Source: Shewanella gelidimarina (GTDB taxonomy: Bacteria > Pseudomonadota > Gammaproteobacteria > Enterobacterales > Shewanellaceae). Taken from it: a stretch of 64,000 nt of DNA. Under the pieces are notes generated by a model that saw nothing but the letters and a program-made list of their open reading frames with translations, was not told the origin of the DNA and searched no databases. Made by a program: the position numbers and the translations under genes. Positions 50,902-60,017 of this stretch are shown here, in pieces (positions within the stretch are counted from its first letter, which is position 1; every line of letters begins with the position of its first letter). The stretch is taken from the NCBI RefSeq assembly GCF_023283945.1, contig NZ_JAKIKW010000002.1, positions 186,001 to 250,000 of the forward strand, written 5' to 3'.

Positions 50902-51096
50902 ATGGTCAAAACCACCCTAAACGTTAATGAGAATAAATAGTATTATCAGTGCTATTTTTAGCCCGCATCAATATCCTGCACATTTTGACCAATTAGTTAA
51001 AATTAGCGACAGCTTAAGGTGATCTCATTCATAGTTTTAACCATTAACCATAGAAAGTACTTTTGCAATTTCTCAATCGGCGTACACTAATTTCAA

Positions 51097-51119
51097 AAGA
51101 TGCAATCTAAATGCATGTA
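51097..51119. promoter_or_regulatory. Probable NsrR box of hcp
   Basis: An 11-1-11 inverted repeat: AAGATGCAATC, T, AAATGCATGTA. It agrees with the NsrR consensus (AAGATGCATTT and its mirror) at most positions. It lies 22 bp before the hcp start, where a repressor would block the promoter or transcript start. Confidence 0.8.
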
Positions 51120-51141
51120 TTAGGTATTAGGAGTAAACGTC

Positions 51142-52806
51142 GTGTTTTGTATTCAATGTGAGCAAACAATTAGAACGCCTGCGGGCAATGGCTGTAGTTA
51201 CACTCAAGGTATGTGTGGCAAGTCGTCAGATACATCTGATCTACAAGATCTTCTAATCTACATTCTTCAAGGTGTATCAGCATATGCTGTACGTGCTCGT
51301 GAAGTCGGTGTTATCGATCACGAAATCGATACGTTTGTACCTAAGGCGTTTTTTGCAACGCTAACTAACGTTAACTTCGATGATGACCGTATTATTGGAT
51401 ACACCACGCAAGCAAACGCTTTCCGTAATCGTTTACAAACAGCTTATGAAACCAAATGTGCTGAGCTGAATATTGAAGCTAAAGCGCCAACAGCAACGAT
51501 GCAGCTAGTATTAGGTGCAACTAAGCCAGAGATGCTATCTCAAGCTTCACAAGCTGCGCCTAACCGTGGAAAAGACGAAGTTCATGAAGATATCATGGGA
51601 CTACGTTTACTTTGCTTATATGGCCTTAAAGGCGCTGCTGCATATATGGAGCATGCTCGAGTACTTGACCAAACCAACGATGAAGTTGCTGGTGAGTTCC
51701 ACGAGATTATGGCATTCCTAGGTGAAGACTCTGTTGATGGTGACAAGCTGTTTGACACTGCAATGCAGATTGGTCAACTTAACTATCGCGTAATGGCGAT
51801 GTTAGATGAAGGCGAAACTCACTCATTTGGCCATCCAGAGCCAACTCAAGTGAACACCAAATCTATAAAAGGTAAGGCTATCTTAGTGTCGGGTCATGAC
51901 ATGAAAGATCTAGAGCTTATCTTGCAACAAACTGAAGGCAAAGGTATTAACGTGTTTACACACGGTGAAATGTTGCCCGCACTTGCTTACCCAGAACTTA
52001 AGAAATTCCCACACCTTGTCGGTAACTACGGCAGTGCATGGCAGAACCAGCAAAAAGAATTTTCAAACTTCCCTGGTGCTGTCGTAATGACGTCTAACTG
52101 CATAATCGATCCTAATGTAGGCGATTATTCAGACCGAATCTTCACCCGTAGCATTGTGGGTTGGCCTGGTGTTAGTCATATTGTGGGTGACGATTTTAGT
52201 GCTGTTATTGCTAAAGCTGAGTCTTTAGAAGGCTTCGCCTATGATGAGATCCCCCATCTAATCACCATAGGTTTCGCTCGTAACGCACTTATGGCTGCAG
52301 CGCCTACAGTGATTGAGAATGTTAAGAGTGGTGCTATTAAGCATTTCTTCTTAGTCGGCGGTTGTGATGGCGACAAGGAAGAGCGTGGATACTTTACTGA
52401 TATCGCGACTCAAGCACCGGCTGATTCAGTCATCCTGACGCTAGGTTGTGGTAAGTATAAGTTCAACAAACTTGAGTTTGGTGACATCAACGGTATCCCA
52501 CGTCTATTGGACGTTGGTCAGTGTAACGATGCTTATTCAGCTATCCAACTTGCGATTGCATTGTCTGAAGCATTTGAATGCGATATCAATGAATTGCCAT
52601 TGACGCTAGTACTGTCTTGGTTTGAACAAAAAGCGATTGTAGTTCTGCTTACTCTACTCTCACTGGGTGTAAAGGACATTTTGACTGGCCCTACAGCGCC
52701 AGCGTTCCTAACCGCAAACTTGGCTAATGTATTAGAAGAGAAGTTTGGACTGCGCACAACGACTACAGTTGAAGCGGATCTTAATCGCATTCTAAACGTA
52801 GCTTAA
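51142..52806 (+). CDS. hcp: Hybrid cluster protein (hydroxylamine/NO reductase)
   Basis: A 554-residue Hcp. N-terminal cysteines at 3, 6, 18 and 25 ([21 protein letters not shown]) hold the Fe-S cluster with the E. coli-type spacing. Downstream blocks ([58 protein letters not shown]) carry ligands of the hybrid cluster. Hcp reduces nitric oxide or hydroxylamine under anaerobic nitrosative stress. The start is GTG with TAGGAG. hcr, its electron donor, follows. Confidence 0.96.
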   Translation: MFCIQCEQTIRTPAGNGCSYTQGMCGKSSDTSDLQDLLIYILQGVSAYAVRAREVGVIDHEIDTFVPKAFFATLTNVNFDDDRIIGYTTQANAFRNRLQTAYETKCAELNIEAKAPTATMQLVLGATKPEMLSQASQAAPNRGKDEVHEDIMGLRLLCLYGLKGAAAYMEHARVLDQTNDEVAGEFHEIMAFLGEDSVDGDKLFDTAMQIGQLNYRVMAMLDEGETHSFGHPEPTQVNTKSIKGKAILVSGHDMKDLELILQQTEGKGINVFTHGEMLPALAYPELKKFPHLVGNYGSAWQNQQKEFSNFPGAVVMTSNCIIDPNVGDYSDRIFTRSIVGWPGVSHIVGDDFSAVIAKAESLEGFAYDEIPHLITIGFARNALMAAAPTVIENVKSGAIKHFFLVGGCDGDKEERGYFTDIATQAPADSVILTLGCGKYKFNKLEFGDINGIPRLLDVGQCNDAYSAIQLAIALSEAFECDINELPLTLVLSWFEQKAIVVLLTLLSLGVKDILTGPTAPAFLTANLANVLEEKFGLRTTTTVEADLNRILNVA

Positions 52807-52838
52807 ACGCCTGTTTAGTGGGTGATGAGTAAGTAATA

Positions 52839-52866
52839 ATGGCCACTCATATGTGGCCATTTTTAT
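52839..52866 (+). terminator. Hairpin with short T run between hcp and hcr
   Basis: ATGGCCAC and GTGGCCAT pair around TCATAT, followed by five T. It can act as a partial terminator that lowers hcr relative to hcp. Confidence 0.7.
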
Positions 52867-52901
52867 GTCAGAAATATTTTTAACATCTAGGTTTGAGTGA
52901 T

Positions 52902-53999
52902 ATGGCTAATAATATAAATGTGCCGGCGACAGAGCAGTTTGAAGCTAAGCAGTGGCAAGCAGGCGAGCATCAGTTAGTGTGTGTTGAAAAGTGGAACGAG
53001 ACTCACGATGTCGTTAGTTTTCGCTTTCAAGGTATCAAGCCCGTAAAGTTCCACTTTAAACCAGGGCAATTTTTAACATTATTATTAGAGATTGATGGCG
53101 AGAAAATCGGTCGTAGCTATACGATAAGCTCATCACCTTCACGTCCATTTTCTGTGGTGCTGACGATCAAGCAGATCGATGGCGGTAAAGTGTCCAATTA
53201 CTTGGCTAATAATTTAGACGTTGGCCATGTTGTGCGTGCACTTGGGCCTGATGGCGCATTTAATCTTATTGATATCAAAGCTGAAAACTACCTGTTTTTA
53301 AGCGCAGGTTGCGGTATTACGCCGATGTATTCGATGTCTCGATGGTTAGCCGATACTCAAATTAGCCCTGATGTTTGCTTTTTACACAGCGCAAAATCAA
53401 CTCAAGACCTTATTTTTAAAGATTCACTTGAGCAGATTGCCGAGCGCAGTCACCAATTTAGACTCAACTATATTTTAGAAAATGTTGACGCTGAGCCTTG
53501 TGCCCATGTTGACGCGCAGGCCGGACGATTATCAGCCGATAACCTGCAACGCTTAGTGCCTGATTTTCAATCTAGAACCGTGTTTGTTTGTGGACCAGAG
53601 CCATACATGGCAGCGGTTAAAGCATTGCTTGAATCACTTAATTTTAATATGGCGCAATTTAATCAAGAAAGCTTTGGTTCATTCAAAGGTGACTTAGGCG
53701 AACTCGCTGCAGCAAAAGAGAGCGCCTCGAGCGACGATGCGAGTGGCTTTATGCTGCGGGTTGGCGATAAAACACGCTCACTTACCAGCGGACAAACAAT
53801 ACTTGATGGCGTTGAAGCTGAGGGACTCCCTATCATTGCGGCTTGTCGCTCTGGTGTTTGCGGTGCTTGTAAATGTAAGGTAGTAGAAGGTGAAACTGAA
53901 TCTTCTAGCCAAATGTCACTGACACCAGATGAAATAGCACAGGGTTATGTTCTGGCTTGTTCAACGAAGTTGAAGTCAAATGTGACATTAGAGCTGTAG
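52902..53999 (+). CDS. hcr: NADH oxidoreductase Hcr, electron donor of Hcp
   Basis: About 365 residues. An FAD domain (FHFKPGQFLTLLL, GRSYTISSSPSRPF) and an NAD domain (LSAGCGITPMYSM, VFVCGPEPYMAAVK) are followed by a plant-type 2Fe-2S ferredoxin (CRSGVCGACKCKV, then LACS). It moves electrons from NADH to Hcp. The ATG at 52902 is preferred over TTG at 52893. Confidence 0.94.
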   Translation: MANNINVPATEQFEAKQWQAGEHQLVCVEKWNETHDVVSFRFQGIKPVKFHFKPGQFLTLLLEIDGEKIGRSYTISSSPSRPFSVVLTIKQIDGGKVSNYLANNLDVGHVVRALGPDGAFNLIDIKAENYLFLSAGCGITPMYSMSRWLADTQISPDVCFLHSAKSTQDLIFKDSLEQIAERSHQFRLNYILENVDAEPCAHVDAQAGRLSADNLQRLVPDFQSRTVFVCGPEPYMAAVKALLESLNFNMAQFNQESFGSFKGDLGELAAAKESASSDDASGFMLRVGDKTRSLTSGQTILDGVEAEGLPIIAACRSGVCGACKCKVVEGETESSSQMSLTPDEIAQGYVLACSTKLKSNVTLEL

Positions 54000-54136
54000 C
54001 CTTAGAGGCTATATTTTTTGTTAATAAATTTGAAATAAATCAGCGTGAAAGTTGCGTAACTCACAATGAGAAAGTAAGGTTAATGACAGGACGTGATGGA
54101 ATTTGCGCCTGTCTTTTCTTTCTTGGCGGAGTGGCT

Positions 54137-54475
54137 ATGACATCAACAACGCATTCTGAAGCTTTACCTCTAGAAGATAAAAGCCTTGCTCATATGCTGT
54201 ATGGGCTTATGGCCTGCTTTCCTATCCTGTTACTCCCGGCTGCATTGAGTTTGTTTATTAACTTAAATCAGCGCCAAAACACCCTAAGTTCAGTCCTTGT
54301 TTCACATCTTAGATGGCAGCGTTGGTCGATTATCTGCATGCTGCTGTTTATGTTAGTCGGCTACTTGAGCAATCAACCTTGGTTAAGTGCCACACTTTAT
54401 GTGGCTGGTGCGGTTTGGTTTAGTGGTCGTATTTTTAAAGGCTGGCTAAGTTTAATCGAAGGTCGTTGTATTTAG
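54137..54475 (+). CDS. Small hypothetical membrane protein
   Basis: About 112 residues with three hydrophobic segments (GLMACFPILLLPAALSLFI, IICMLLFMLVGYLS, LYVAGAVWFSGRIF). The open frame extends back to 53957 inside hcr, but only the ATG at 54137 has a proper site (GGAG five bases away). I do not recognise the family. It is just before the antiporter gene and may be its partner in an operon. Confidence 0.7.
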   Translation: MTSTTHSEALPLEDKSLAHMLYGLMACFPILLLPAALSLFINLNQRQNTLSSVLVSHLRWQRWSIICMLLFMLVGYLSNQPWLSATLYVAGAVWFSGRIFKGWLSLIEGRCI

Positions 54476-54504
54476 TCCCCTCTTAAACCATTTTTCCGCT
54501 TACA

Positions 54505-55806
54505 TTGACGAGTACTGCCGTGACTAGTTACGAAATCCTTTGCCTTTTATCTGCGTTGTCATTAGTGGTATCGCTGATCTCTTCGCGCTTACACCGCTGG
54601 CAAAATACCATCACTATTACAGCACTTGCGTTGCTTCTTAGTCTCCTAATATTGGCCGCAGGTAAGATTTTTGGAGTTTCTGTTTATTCGAGTTTAGTGA
54701 CAGATCTTGAACAGTTGGACTTTAAAGCATTACTGTTAAACGGAATGTTAGGTTTTTTACTTTTTGCAGGCGCCTTACAAATTAAATTGAATGTGCTCAA
54801 AAAGCAGAAATGGGAAATATTCATTCTGGCATTTATTGGTACCTTAATATCGACGGTGGTCATTGGCGGCGTGCTGTACATAGTCGCGGGCTTATTAGGT
54901 TTACCCCTTGCATTGAGTTATTGCTTGTTATTTGGCGCGCTTATTTCTCCGACAGATCCAATCGCAGTATTAGCCATTATTAAGCAGCTTGGCGCTCCAG
55001 AAGATATTGCTACCCAAGTTGAAGGTGAGTCATTATTTAATGATGGTATTGGTTTGGTTATCTTTGTTGCTATTTCACAAGTTGCCTTTTCTACTGAACC
55101 CTTAACCATGGCAGGTATTACAGGACTTTTTTTGCAGGAAGCGGTTGGTGGGGTACTGTATGGAGCTATGCTGGCGGGCGGATTACATTTAATGTTGAGC
55201 TTTGCGGAAGATCGCACGCAGTATTTATTGATGACACTGCTGATCCCTACTGCAGGGTATGTGGTTGCGGATATGATTGGCGTCTCAGGGCCTCTAGCGA
55301 TGGTAACTGCTGGGATCATCGCGGGTAATATCAGCATACCTAAATTACTAAAAGAGTCTGAATGTGCAACGTTAGGGAGCTTTTGGGGGCTGATTGAATC
55401 GTTCTTCAACTCGCTATTATTCTTACTGTTGGGTCTACTATTGCTGCTTATCAATTTTGACGCAGAACTTTGGTGGTTTATGTTGCTCTCAGTCCCTATC
55501 GTATTATTAGGGCGTGCAGTCAGCATCTACTTACCCTATTTTGGCTTTCGCCAATTTAAGCGCTACAACTCTTATGCGGAGCGAGTTCTTATTTGGGGAG
55601 GGCTGCGGGGGGGTCTAGCCTTAGCGATGGCGATGAGCTTACCGACTGGGGTAATGTTAGCCGCTGGAAATGCTATCGATTTACGAGACTTATTAATGGT
55701 AATGACTTACGCGGTAGTGGTTTTTTCTATCTTGGTACAGGGAACGACAATCCCGAGCTTAATTGATAAGTGTAATGCTGAAGAGGCAGATAAGGGGGTT
55801 GATTAA
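54505..55806 (+). CDS. CPA1-family Na+/H+ antiporter
   Basis: A 433-residue transporter with about twelve membrane segments. CPA1 signatures include GALISPTDPIAVLAII and EGESLFNDGIGLVIFVAI, containing the ion-binding aspartate of ND motifs, and WGGLRGGLALAMAMSLP with the conserved arginine. It would exchange sodium or potassium for protons. TTG at 54505 lacks a ribosome-binding site, and GTG at 54520 is a possible true start. It differs in fold from NhaA elsewhere in the window. Confidence 0.88.
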   Translation: MTSTAVTSYEILCLLSALSLVVSLISSRLHRWQNTITITALALLLSLLILAAGKIFGVSVYSSLVTDLEQLDFKALLLNGMLGFLLFAGALQIKLNVLKKQKWEIFILAFIGTLISTVVIGGVLYIVAGLLGLPLALSYCLLFGALISPTDPIAVLAIIKQLGAPEDIATQVEGESLFNDGIGLVIFVAISQVAFSTEPLTMAGITGLFLQEAVGGVLYGAMLAGGLHLMLSFAEDRTQYLLMTLLIPTAGYVVADMIGVSGPLAMVTAGIIAGNISIPKLLKESECATLGSFWGLIESFFNSLLFLLLGLLLLLINFDAELWWFMLLSVPIVLLGRAVSIYLPYFGFRQFKRYNSYAERVLIWGGLRGGLALAMAMSLPTGVMLAAGNAIDLRDLLMVMTYAVVVFSILVQGTTIPSLIDKCNAEEADKGVD

Positions 55807-55887
55807 TTAAAATAGCGTTTAATATAGCGTTTGATAACGACCACCAATAGTTGCTGGCGGTCGCTCTACTAGGTTAATCGCTATAGA

Positions 55888-57864
55888 TTATCGATATAGG
55901 TTGTTAAGGAGGTCATTAAGCAGAGTTTGTTGCTCTTTGCTCGTACCCACTTGTTCTATATTGGCAATATTAACCACGATACCATCACCACCCAATTGCT
56001 TAATGGCTTTGGTAAAACTGGGTAATTGTAGCGTATCAACTGCATAGCAAGGGTTGACTAACACTGGCAAATGACTGGCATTTTTTAGCTCAACCAAGGC
56101 GGCCAAATCGAGAGACGGCTTACCTGAATTGTTTAGTGTGCTGACACCCGATTCACATAATACCAACTGCTGATTCCCTTGACTCAATACCACTTCTGCA
56201 GCATTAAGGAAGTCATCGACACTTGCCATTGTGTTGCGCTCCAATATCACAGGCAGCAACAGTGAACCCAGTTGAGTTAATATGGCTTGGTTGTACATTT
56301 GTGTACCTGACAACATAATCACGTCACCCAGCTGTGCGGCAATGGCTAAGTCAGTTTCATGTTCAACCATTAAGATACACACCAGCCCAAACTGATCCAA
56401 TGTATGTTTGAACTTGTTGAGTGAGGTTAGCAAATCACTTTGCTGGCTCAAACCCTGGATCACAACGGCTTGAAAGCCAGATTCTTTGAGTGCTTTAGCA
56501 CGTTGCTCAAATTGGCTGATTTCAAACGGCAATTGTAGTTGAGCAATCGCACCGGACTGATCATTGCCGATGCTAAGTTGACCGCAGATTATTTCGGTCG
56601 CCGCCGTTTTATAAGCTTTACTGTAACGTTTCTGTTTACTGCTTGCAGAGCTCGGTGTAGTGATTGATTTAGAAGTGATTGGTTCAATCATCAACTGGCT
56701 ATTGCTTAACTGTGTTGGATTGACCGTTTCGCATGGATAGCAACCTAACACTTTGATAAATCTTGTGGTTCTTTCTAACTCTTTCAATGCAGCTTGCATA
56801 GGTTCACTAGAAAGGTTGGCGTCGATATCAAGGTAGAACATCTCCTCCCAAGGAGTACCTGGGATAGGGCGTGACTCTAACTTGCTCATATTCAGGTTTC
56901 TGGCTTTTAACACGAGTAGCGCTTCAACCAAGGCACCAGGCTTTTGCCCTGTGGCCATAATGAGTGTGCATTTTGCGGGGAGCTGTTCGGGTACATCAAC
57001 TGCTTTTCGTGCGACTACAATAAAACGGCTTTGGTTAATTTTTTGATTGGCTAAACCGGTATCGATTGCTTCGAGTTGGTATAAGGCACCGCCTTCACTG
57101 CTGCCAATAGCGGCAACACTATTACTGTCAGCGTCGCATACCATCTGCATCGCTTCGGCACTGCTTGAGCAATACTCTAATTTGAAGTCGCCATGCTGGC
57201 TTAGATATCGACTGCACTGGCTGATTGGCTGTGGGTGAGCATAAACCGTTTTGATATCATTGATATTACTGCCGCTATTTGCCAATAAACAGTGGCCAAC
57301 TTCGATTGTGGTTTCACCGACAATGGCGAGGCTTGTATGTTGCAGTACATCGTAAACTTCGTTGATTGAACCTGAAGAGGTGTTTTCAATCGGTAAGAAA
57401 CCATAATCTGCATGGCCAGACTCTACGGCCAGAACAATCTCATCAAAGCTTTGGCAACCCAAGTCTTGCATTTCGACTTGGCGTCTGTCGCAATACCGAC
57501 TGGCGGCTAGGTATGAATAAGAGCCTCGTGCGCCAAGGTAGGCGACACAATACTGCTGTTGCTGAGTTTCAGGATTCGCACGGCCATGAAGATAAGCTTG
57601 TTGATTAAGCACTGAGTCTTCAATAATGCTCTGGTATAACGAAATGACATAGTGGGCATCCAACCCCTGCTCTCTGCCTTGTTTGACGAGGCGAGCGAGC
57701 AGTTCTTTTTCGCGGGTAGTATCTCGTATCGGCCTTACATCCACTTCTTTACTGCGAGCAACATCTAAACTTAACTCTCGGCGTTTTGCCAATAAAGCCA
57801 AAAGGTCATTGTCGAGAGTCGTGATTTGCTCTCGAGTGTGGTTTAAAGGTTGTGGTTTGCTCAT
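55888..57864 (-). CDS. pheA: PheA: chorismate mutase / prephenate dehydratase with extra DAHP-synthase-like domain
   Basis: A 658-residue protein, far longer than the ~386 of E. coli PheA. Domains: AroQ chorismate mutase (~1-95, LLALLAKRRELSLDVARSKE), prephenate dehydratase (~105-287, YLGARGSYSYLAA, FLPIENTSSGSINEV; the usual TRF is SRF at 279-281), ACT domain (~297-380, GALVEALLVLKARNLNMSKLESRP), a linker, then ~421-658 homologous to class I-beta DAHP synthase (LPVILERN, LVLCESGVSTLN, SHLPVLVNPCYA). In that last domain the catalytic cysteine, lysine and histidine positions are replaced, so it is probably not an enzyme. It is controlled by the pheL attenuator. Confidence 0.93.
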   Translation of the reverse strand: MSKPQPLNHTREQITTLDNDLLALLAKRRELSLDVARSKEVDVRPIRDTTREKELLARLVKQGREQGLDAHYVISLYQSIIEDSVLNQQAYLHGRANPETQQQQYCVAYLGARGSYSYLAASRYCDRRQVEMQDLGCQSFDEIVLAVESGHADYGFLPIENTSSGSINEVYDVLQHTSLAIVGETTIEVGHCLLANSGSNINDIKTVYAHPQPISQCSRYLSQHGDFKLEYCSSSAEAMQMVCDADSNSVAAIGSSEGGALYQLEAIDTGLANQKINQSRFIVVARKAVDVPEQLPAKCTLIMATGQKPGALVEALLVLKARNLNMSKLESRPIPGTPWEEMFYLDIDANLSSEPMQAALKELERTTRFIKVLGCYPCETVNPTQLSNSQLMIEPITSKSITTPSSASSKQKRYSKAYKTAATEIICGQLSIGNDQSGAIAQLQLPFEISQFEQRAKALKESGFQAVVIQGLSQQSDLLTSLNKFKHTLDQFGLVCILMVEHETDLAIAAQLGDVIMLSGTQMYNQAILTQLGSLLLPVILERNTMASVDDFLNAAEVVLSQGNQQLVLCESGVSTLNNSGKPSLDLAALVELKNASHLPVLVNPCYAVDTLQLPSFTKAIKQLGGDGIVVNIANIEQVGTSKEQQTLLNDLLNNLYR

Positions 57865-57900
57865 TTGGGCCTCTACATCTTATTTAGCGCGCTTAGAATT

Positions 57901-57967
57901 AAAAAAGCCTCCCGTTTGGGAGGCTTTGGAATTTTCACTTTCGTTTTCACACCGAAATTCCGCCTCC
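57901..57967 (-). promoter_or_regulatory. Phenylalanine attenuator (terminator and antiterminator)
   Basis: The terminator on the minus strand is GCCTCCC/GGGAGGC (57907-57924), followed by six T. The antiterminator is formed by GGAGGC-GGAATT (57956-57967) with AATTCC-AAA-GCCTCC (57919-57933), twelve pairs that consume the terminator's 5' arm. Ribosome stalling at the Phe codons of pheL would favour the antiterminator. Confidence 0.9.
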
Positions 57968-58021
57968 GAGGGTGGGGGGCATAAAAAAGAAAGTAAAAAA
58001 AGCAGTTTGGATTTTTTTCAT
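57947..58021 (-). CDS. pheL: PheL leader peptide
   Basis: A 24-residue peptide beginning MKKIQTAFFTFFF, with five phenylalanines in six positions (FFTFFF). It precedes the attenuator and pheA, as in enteric bacteria. Translation speed across the Phe codons senses charged tRNA-Phe. It was too short for ordinary gene finding. Confidence 0.93.
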   Translation of the reverse strand: MKKIQTAFFTFFFMPPTLGGGISV

Positions 58022-58090
58022 AGAATTAAACTAAAGCGGAGTCGGTTTTCTGTCAATCAAAACTTAGTCAATTTGAAAGTTTTGTAATAA

Positions 58091-58114
58091 AAAGCGCACT
58101 CGAGGTGCGCTTTT
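58091..58114. terminator. Intrinsic terminator after raiA
   Basis: AGCGCAC and GTGCGCT pair with A and T flanks. On the minus strand it ends raiA transcription before the pheL promoter. Confidence 0.85.
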
Positions 58115-58135
58115 GGACAAAAATTAATAATAATA

Positions 58136-58498
58136 TCAAGCTGCGTATTCCTCCTCATTGCTGTAGTCAAAGCCGTCATCGATCGCATCATCTTCTCTTT
58201 TAAGTGTGGCGTGACGTTGGCTTTCTGGTTTATGTGTTAGGCGATTGAGCTGTTTCTCCAGCTTTTGTCCCATTGCAGTGATTGCTGCGTATAGGTCTTC
58301 ATGTTTCGCCTGGGCAAATAACTTGGCATTTGGAATGCCGACGGTAGCTTCAATCTTAAAACCTTGTTTCTCCTGTATTATGATGACGTGTGGATTAATA
58401 AGCTGCACATCATGTCGTGCTAATTTCTCTAGTCTTGCTTCAATACGTTCGCGGATAGATTCAGTAACTTCGAAGTGCTTGCTAGTAATCTTTATCAT
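58136..58498 (-). CDS. raiA: Ribosome-associated inhibitor RaiA (HPF family)
   Basis: A 120-residue HPF/RaiA protein (MIKITSKHFEVTESIRERIEARLEKL, DLYAAITAMGQKLEKQL), with an acidic tail as in RaiA. It binds idle 70S ribosomes in stationary phase. It lies upstream of pheL-pheA, the same order as in E. coli. Confidence 0.92.
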   Translation of the reverse strand: MIKITSKHFEVTESIRERIEARLEKLARHDVQLINPHVIIIQEKQGFKIEATVGIPNAKLFAQAKHEDLYAAITAMGQKLEKQLNRLTHKPESQRHATLKREDDAIDDGFDYSNEEEYAA

Positions 58499-58806
58499 AT
58501 TTCGAACCTTTTGTTGTTTCCTTGAATTCAGACTAACAATCTGGCTAATGAAAGTCGTGATCTAAATCACGTTTTATAGGCTCTCCGAATCTGTTCGCTT
58601 TTTATTTGATCACATAGATAAATATAGTCAATAACTGCCAAAATTTCCTTGAAAATGCCGAAAAACAAGTTCATATTTGAATGGATAAGGGGGGACTGAA
58701 TAGACCCTTTTGCAAAAATCTTAGCGTTAATAACCCCATAGCTCTATCCACATTCCCAATATATAATGCTCACAAAAGACCAATTAATTAGTGAGAGTTA
58801 TCATTC
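58499..58806. other. raiA / cytochrome b561 divergent region
   Basis: 308 bp of promoter DNA. No distinct operator was identified. Confidence 0.4.
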
Positions 58807-59484
58807 ATGGCGCAAAACATTGTCAAAGTAAAAATATGGGACATTCCAACACGACTCTTTCATTGGGGAATGTTGTGTTTGCTTGGCGGTTTATGGTGGA
58901 CGGCGGACTCGGGAGAAATGGAGTGGCATCAACTTCTGGCTTACAGCTTAATGATCCTGCTTGGAATGCGATTACTCTGGGGATTTATCGGTAGTGATAC
59001 TGCCAAGTTTAGCCATTTTGTACACTCTCCTAAAACAGTCTTTAACTATTTGAAGAAAACTAAGCAGCATGGCATATCAGCTTCAATAGGGCATAACCCC
59101 ATCGGCGGCTATATGGTTGTGGCGCTAATATCTCTAATGTGTCTTCAATTGTTTACTGGATTGTTTGCGACGGATGAAATCTTTACAGAGGGTCCTCTGT
59201 ATTCAACGGTGAGTGGTGATACTAGCTTATGGCTGACGTGGTTACATAAGAAGAATTTTGATTTGATATTAGTCTTGGCTGCTATTCATGTGTTGGCTGT
59301 CGGGGTGCATATGTTGAAAGGTGACAAGATCCTTGCTGCGATGTTTAGTGGCTATAAGCGTTTACCAGGGGAGCAAGAGCAGACATTAGCGTTTGCTTCA
59401 GTGCTCAAGGCATTTGCTATCGTAATGGTCATTGGCGCGCTAGTGGTTAACTATTTGATGTTACCAATTATCCAGATGCTGTAA
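58807..59484 (+). CDS. Cytochrome b561-family diheme membrane protein
   Basis: A 225-residue protein with four to five membrane helices and the Ni/Fe-hydrogenase cytochrome b-like pattern: haem histidines are likely in PTRLFHW, EWHQLLAY and AAIHVLAVGVHMLKG. It would carry electrons between the quinone pool and a periplasmic cytochrome. The convergent gene encodes a cytochrome c', a probable partner. Confidence 0.88.
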   Translation: MAQNIVKVKIWDIPTRLFHWGMLCLLGGLWWTADSGEMEWHQLLAYSLMILLGMRLLWGFIGSDTAKFSHFVHSPKTVFNYLKKTKQHGISASIGHNPIGGYMVVALISLMCLQLFTGLFATDEIFTEGPLYSTVSGDTSLWLTWLHKKNFDLILVLAAIHVLAVGVHMLKGDKILAAMFSGYKRLPGEQEQTLAFASVLKAFAIVMVIGALVVNYLMLPIIQML

Positions 59485-59521
59485 GCGTCACTGATGGACG
59501 AAAGCTTGATGTAGAATAAAA

Positions 59522-59547
59522 GAGCCAGCGGCTATTAGCGCTGGCTC
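59522..59547. terminator. Intrinsic terminator between b561 and cytochrome c' genes
   Basis: GAGCCAGC and GCTGGCTC form an 8 bp stem. On the minus strand it is followed by TTTTATT, so it chiefly ends the cytochrome c' transcript. Confidence 0.8.
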
Positions 59548-59555
59548 ATTGTTAA

Positions 59556-60017
59556 CTAGTCTTTTTTGTAAACGTCATGACAACCTTTACAGCTTTTCCC
59601 TGTATTCATAAAGGCTTTCTTTATCTCCTGCTTATCGCCTTTCTGTGCGACTAAAGCGAGCACTGCAGCATTTTCTTGGAACGTCTTCATCTTGGCATCA
59701 AAATCTGTTTTGTCGCTCCAGATTTTTGCTAGGGCTTCAGTTTCACCTTTATCAGAACCGCTAATGAAGCCTTCAAGAGGCAACATAGAAAGTGCAGCAA
59801 CATTAGTTGCACGCGTTGCAAAAACGCTCGCGTCGTAATCTTTCTTGCCCTTTAGCATTGCGCCCATGTCACCAAAGTTATAGGCAATCATCCCAAAAGC
59901 AGATTGACGATAGTGAATAGCATCGTCAGCGTCTTCAAAATTATTAGCTTGCACGCTGGTTGCGATAGTAGCAGTCGCAGCTAGTGCGATTAGACTCATC
60001 TTTAATGATTTTTTCAT
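59556..60017 (-). CDS. Cytochrome c'
   Basis: About 153 residues with a signal peptide (cut near VQA-NN) and a C-terminal haem motif CKGCH, the position typical of cytochrome c'. The body is a four-helix bundle pattern. Cytochrome c' binds nitric oxide and may protect against it. The start at 60017 (MKKSLKMSLIAL) gives a better signal peptide than 60029. It is convergent with the b561 gene. Confidence 0.9.
   Translation of the reverse strand: MKKSLKMSLIALAATATIATSVQANNFEDADDAIHYRQSAFGMIAYNFGDMGAMLKGKKDYDASVFATRATNVAALSMLPLEGFISGSDKGETEALAKIWSDKTDFDAKMKTFQENAAVLALVAQKGDKQEIKKAFMNTGKSCKGCHDVYKKD

Noticed and set aside
53957-54136. N-terminal 60 residues of the 172-codon frame after hcr
   Set aside because: This part overlaps hcr and has no start site; the ATG at 54137 with GGAG is the likely beginning.
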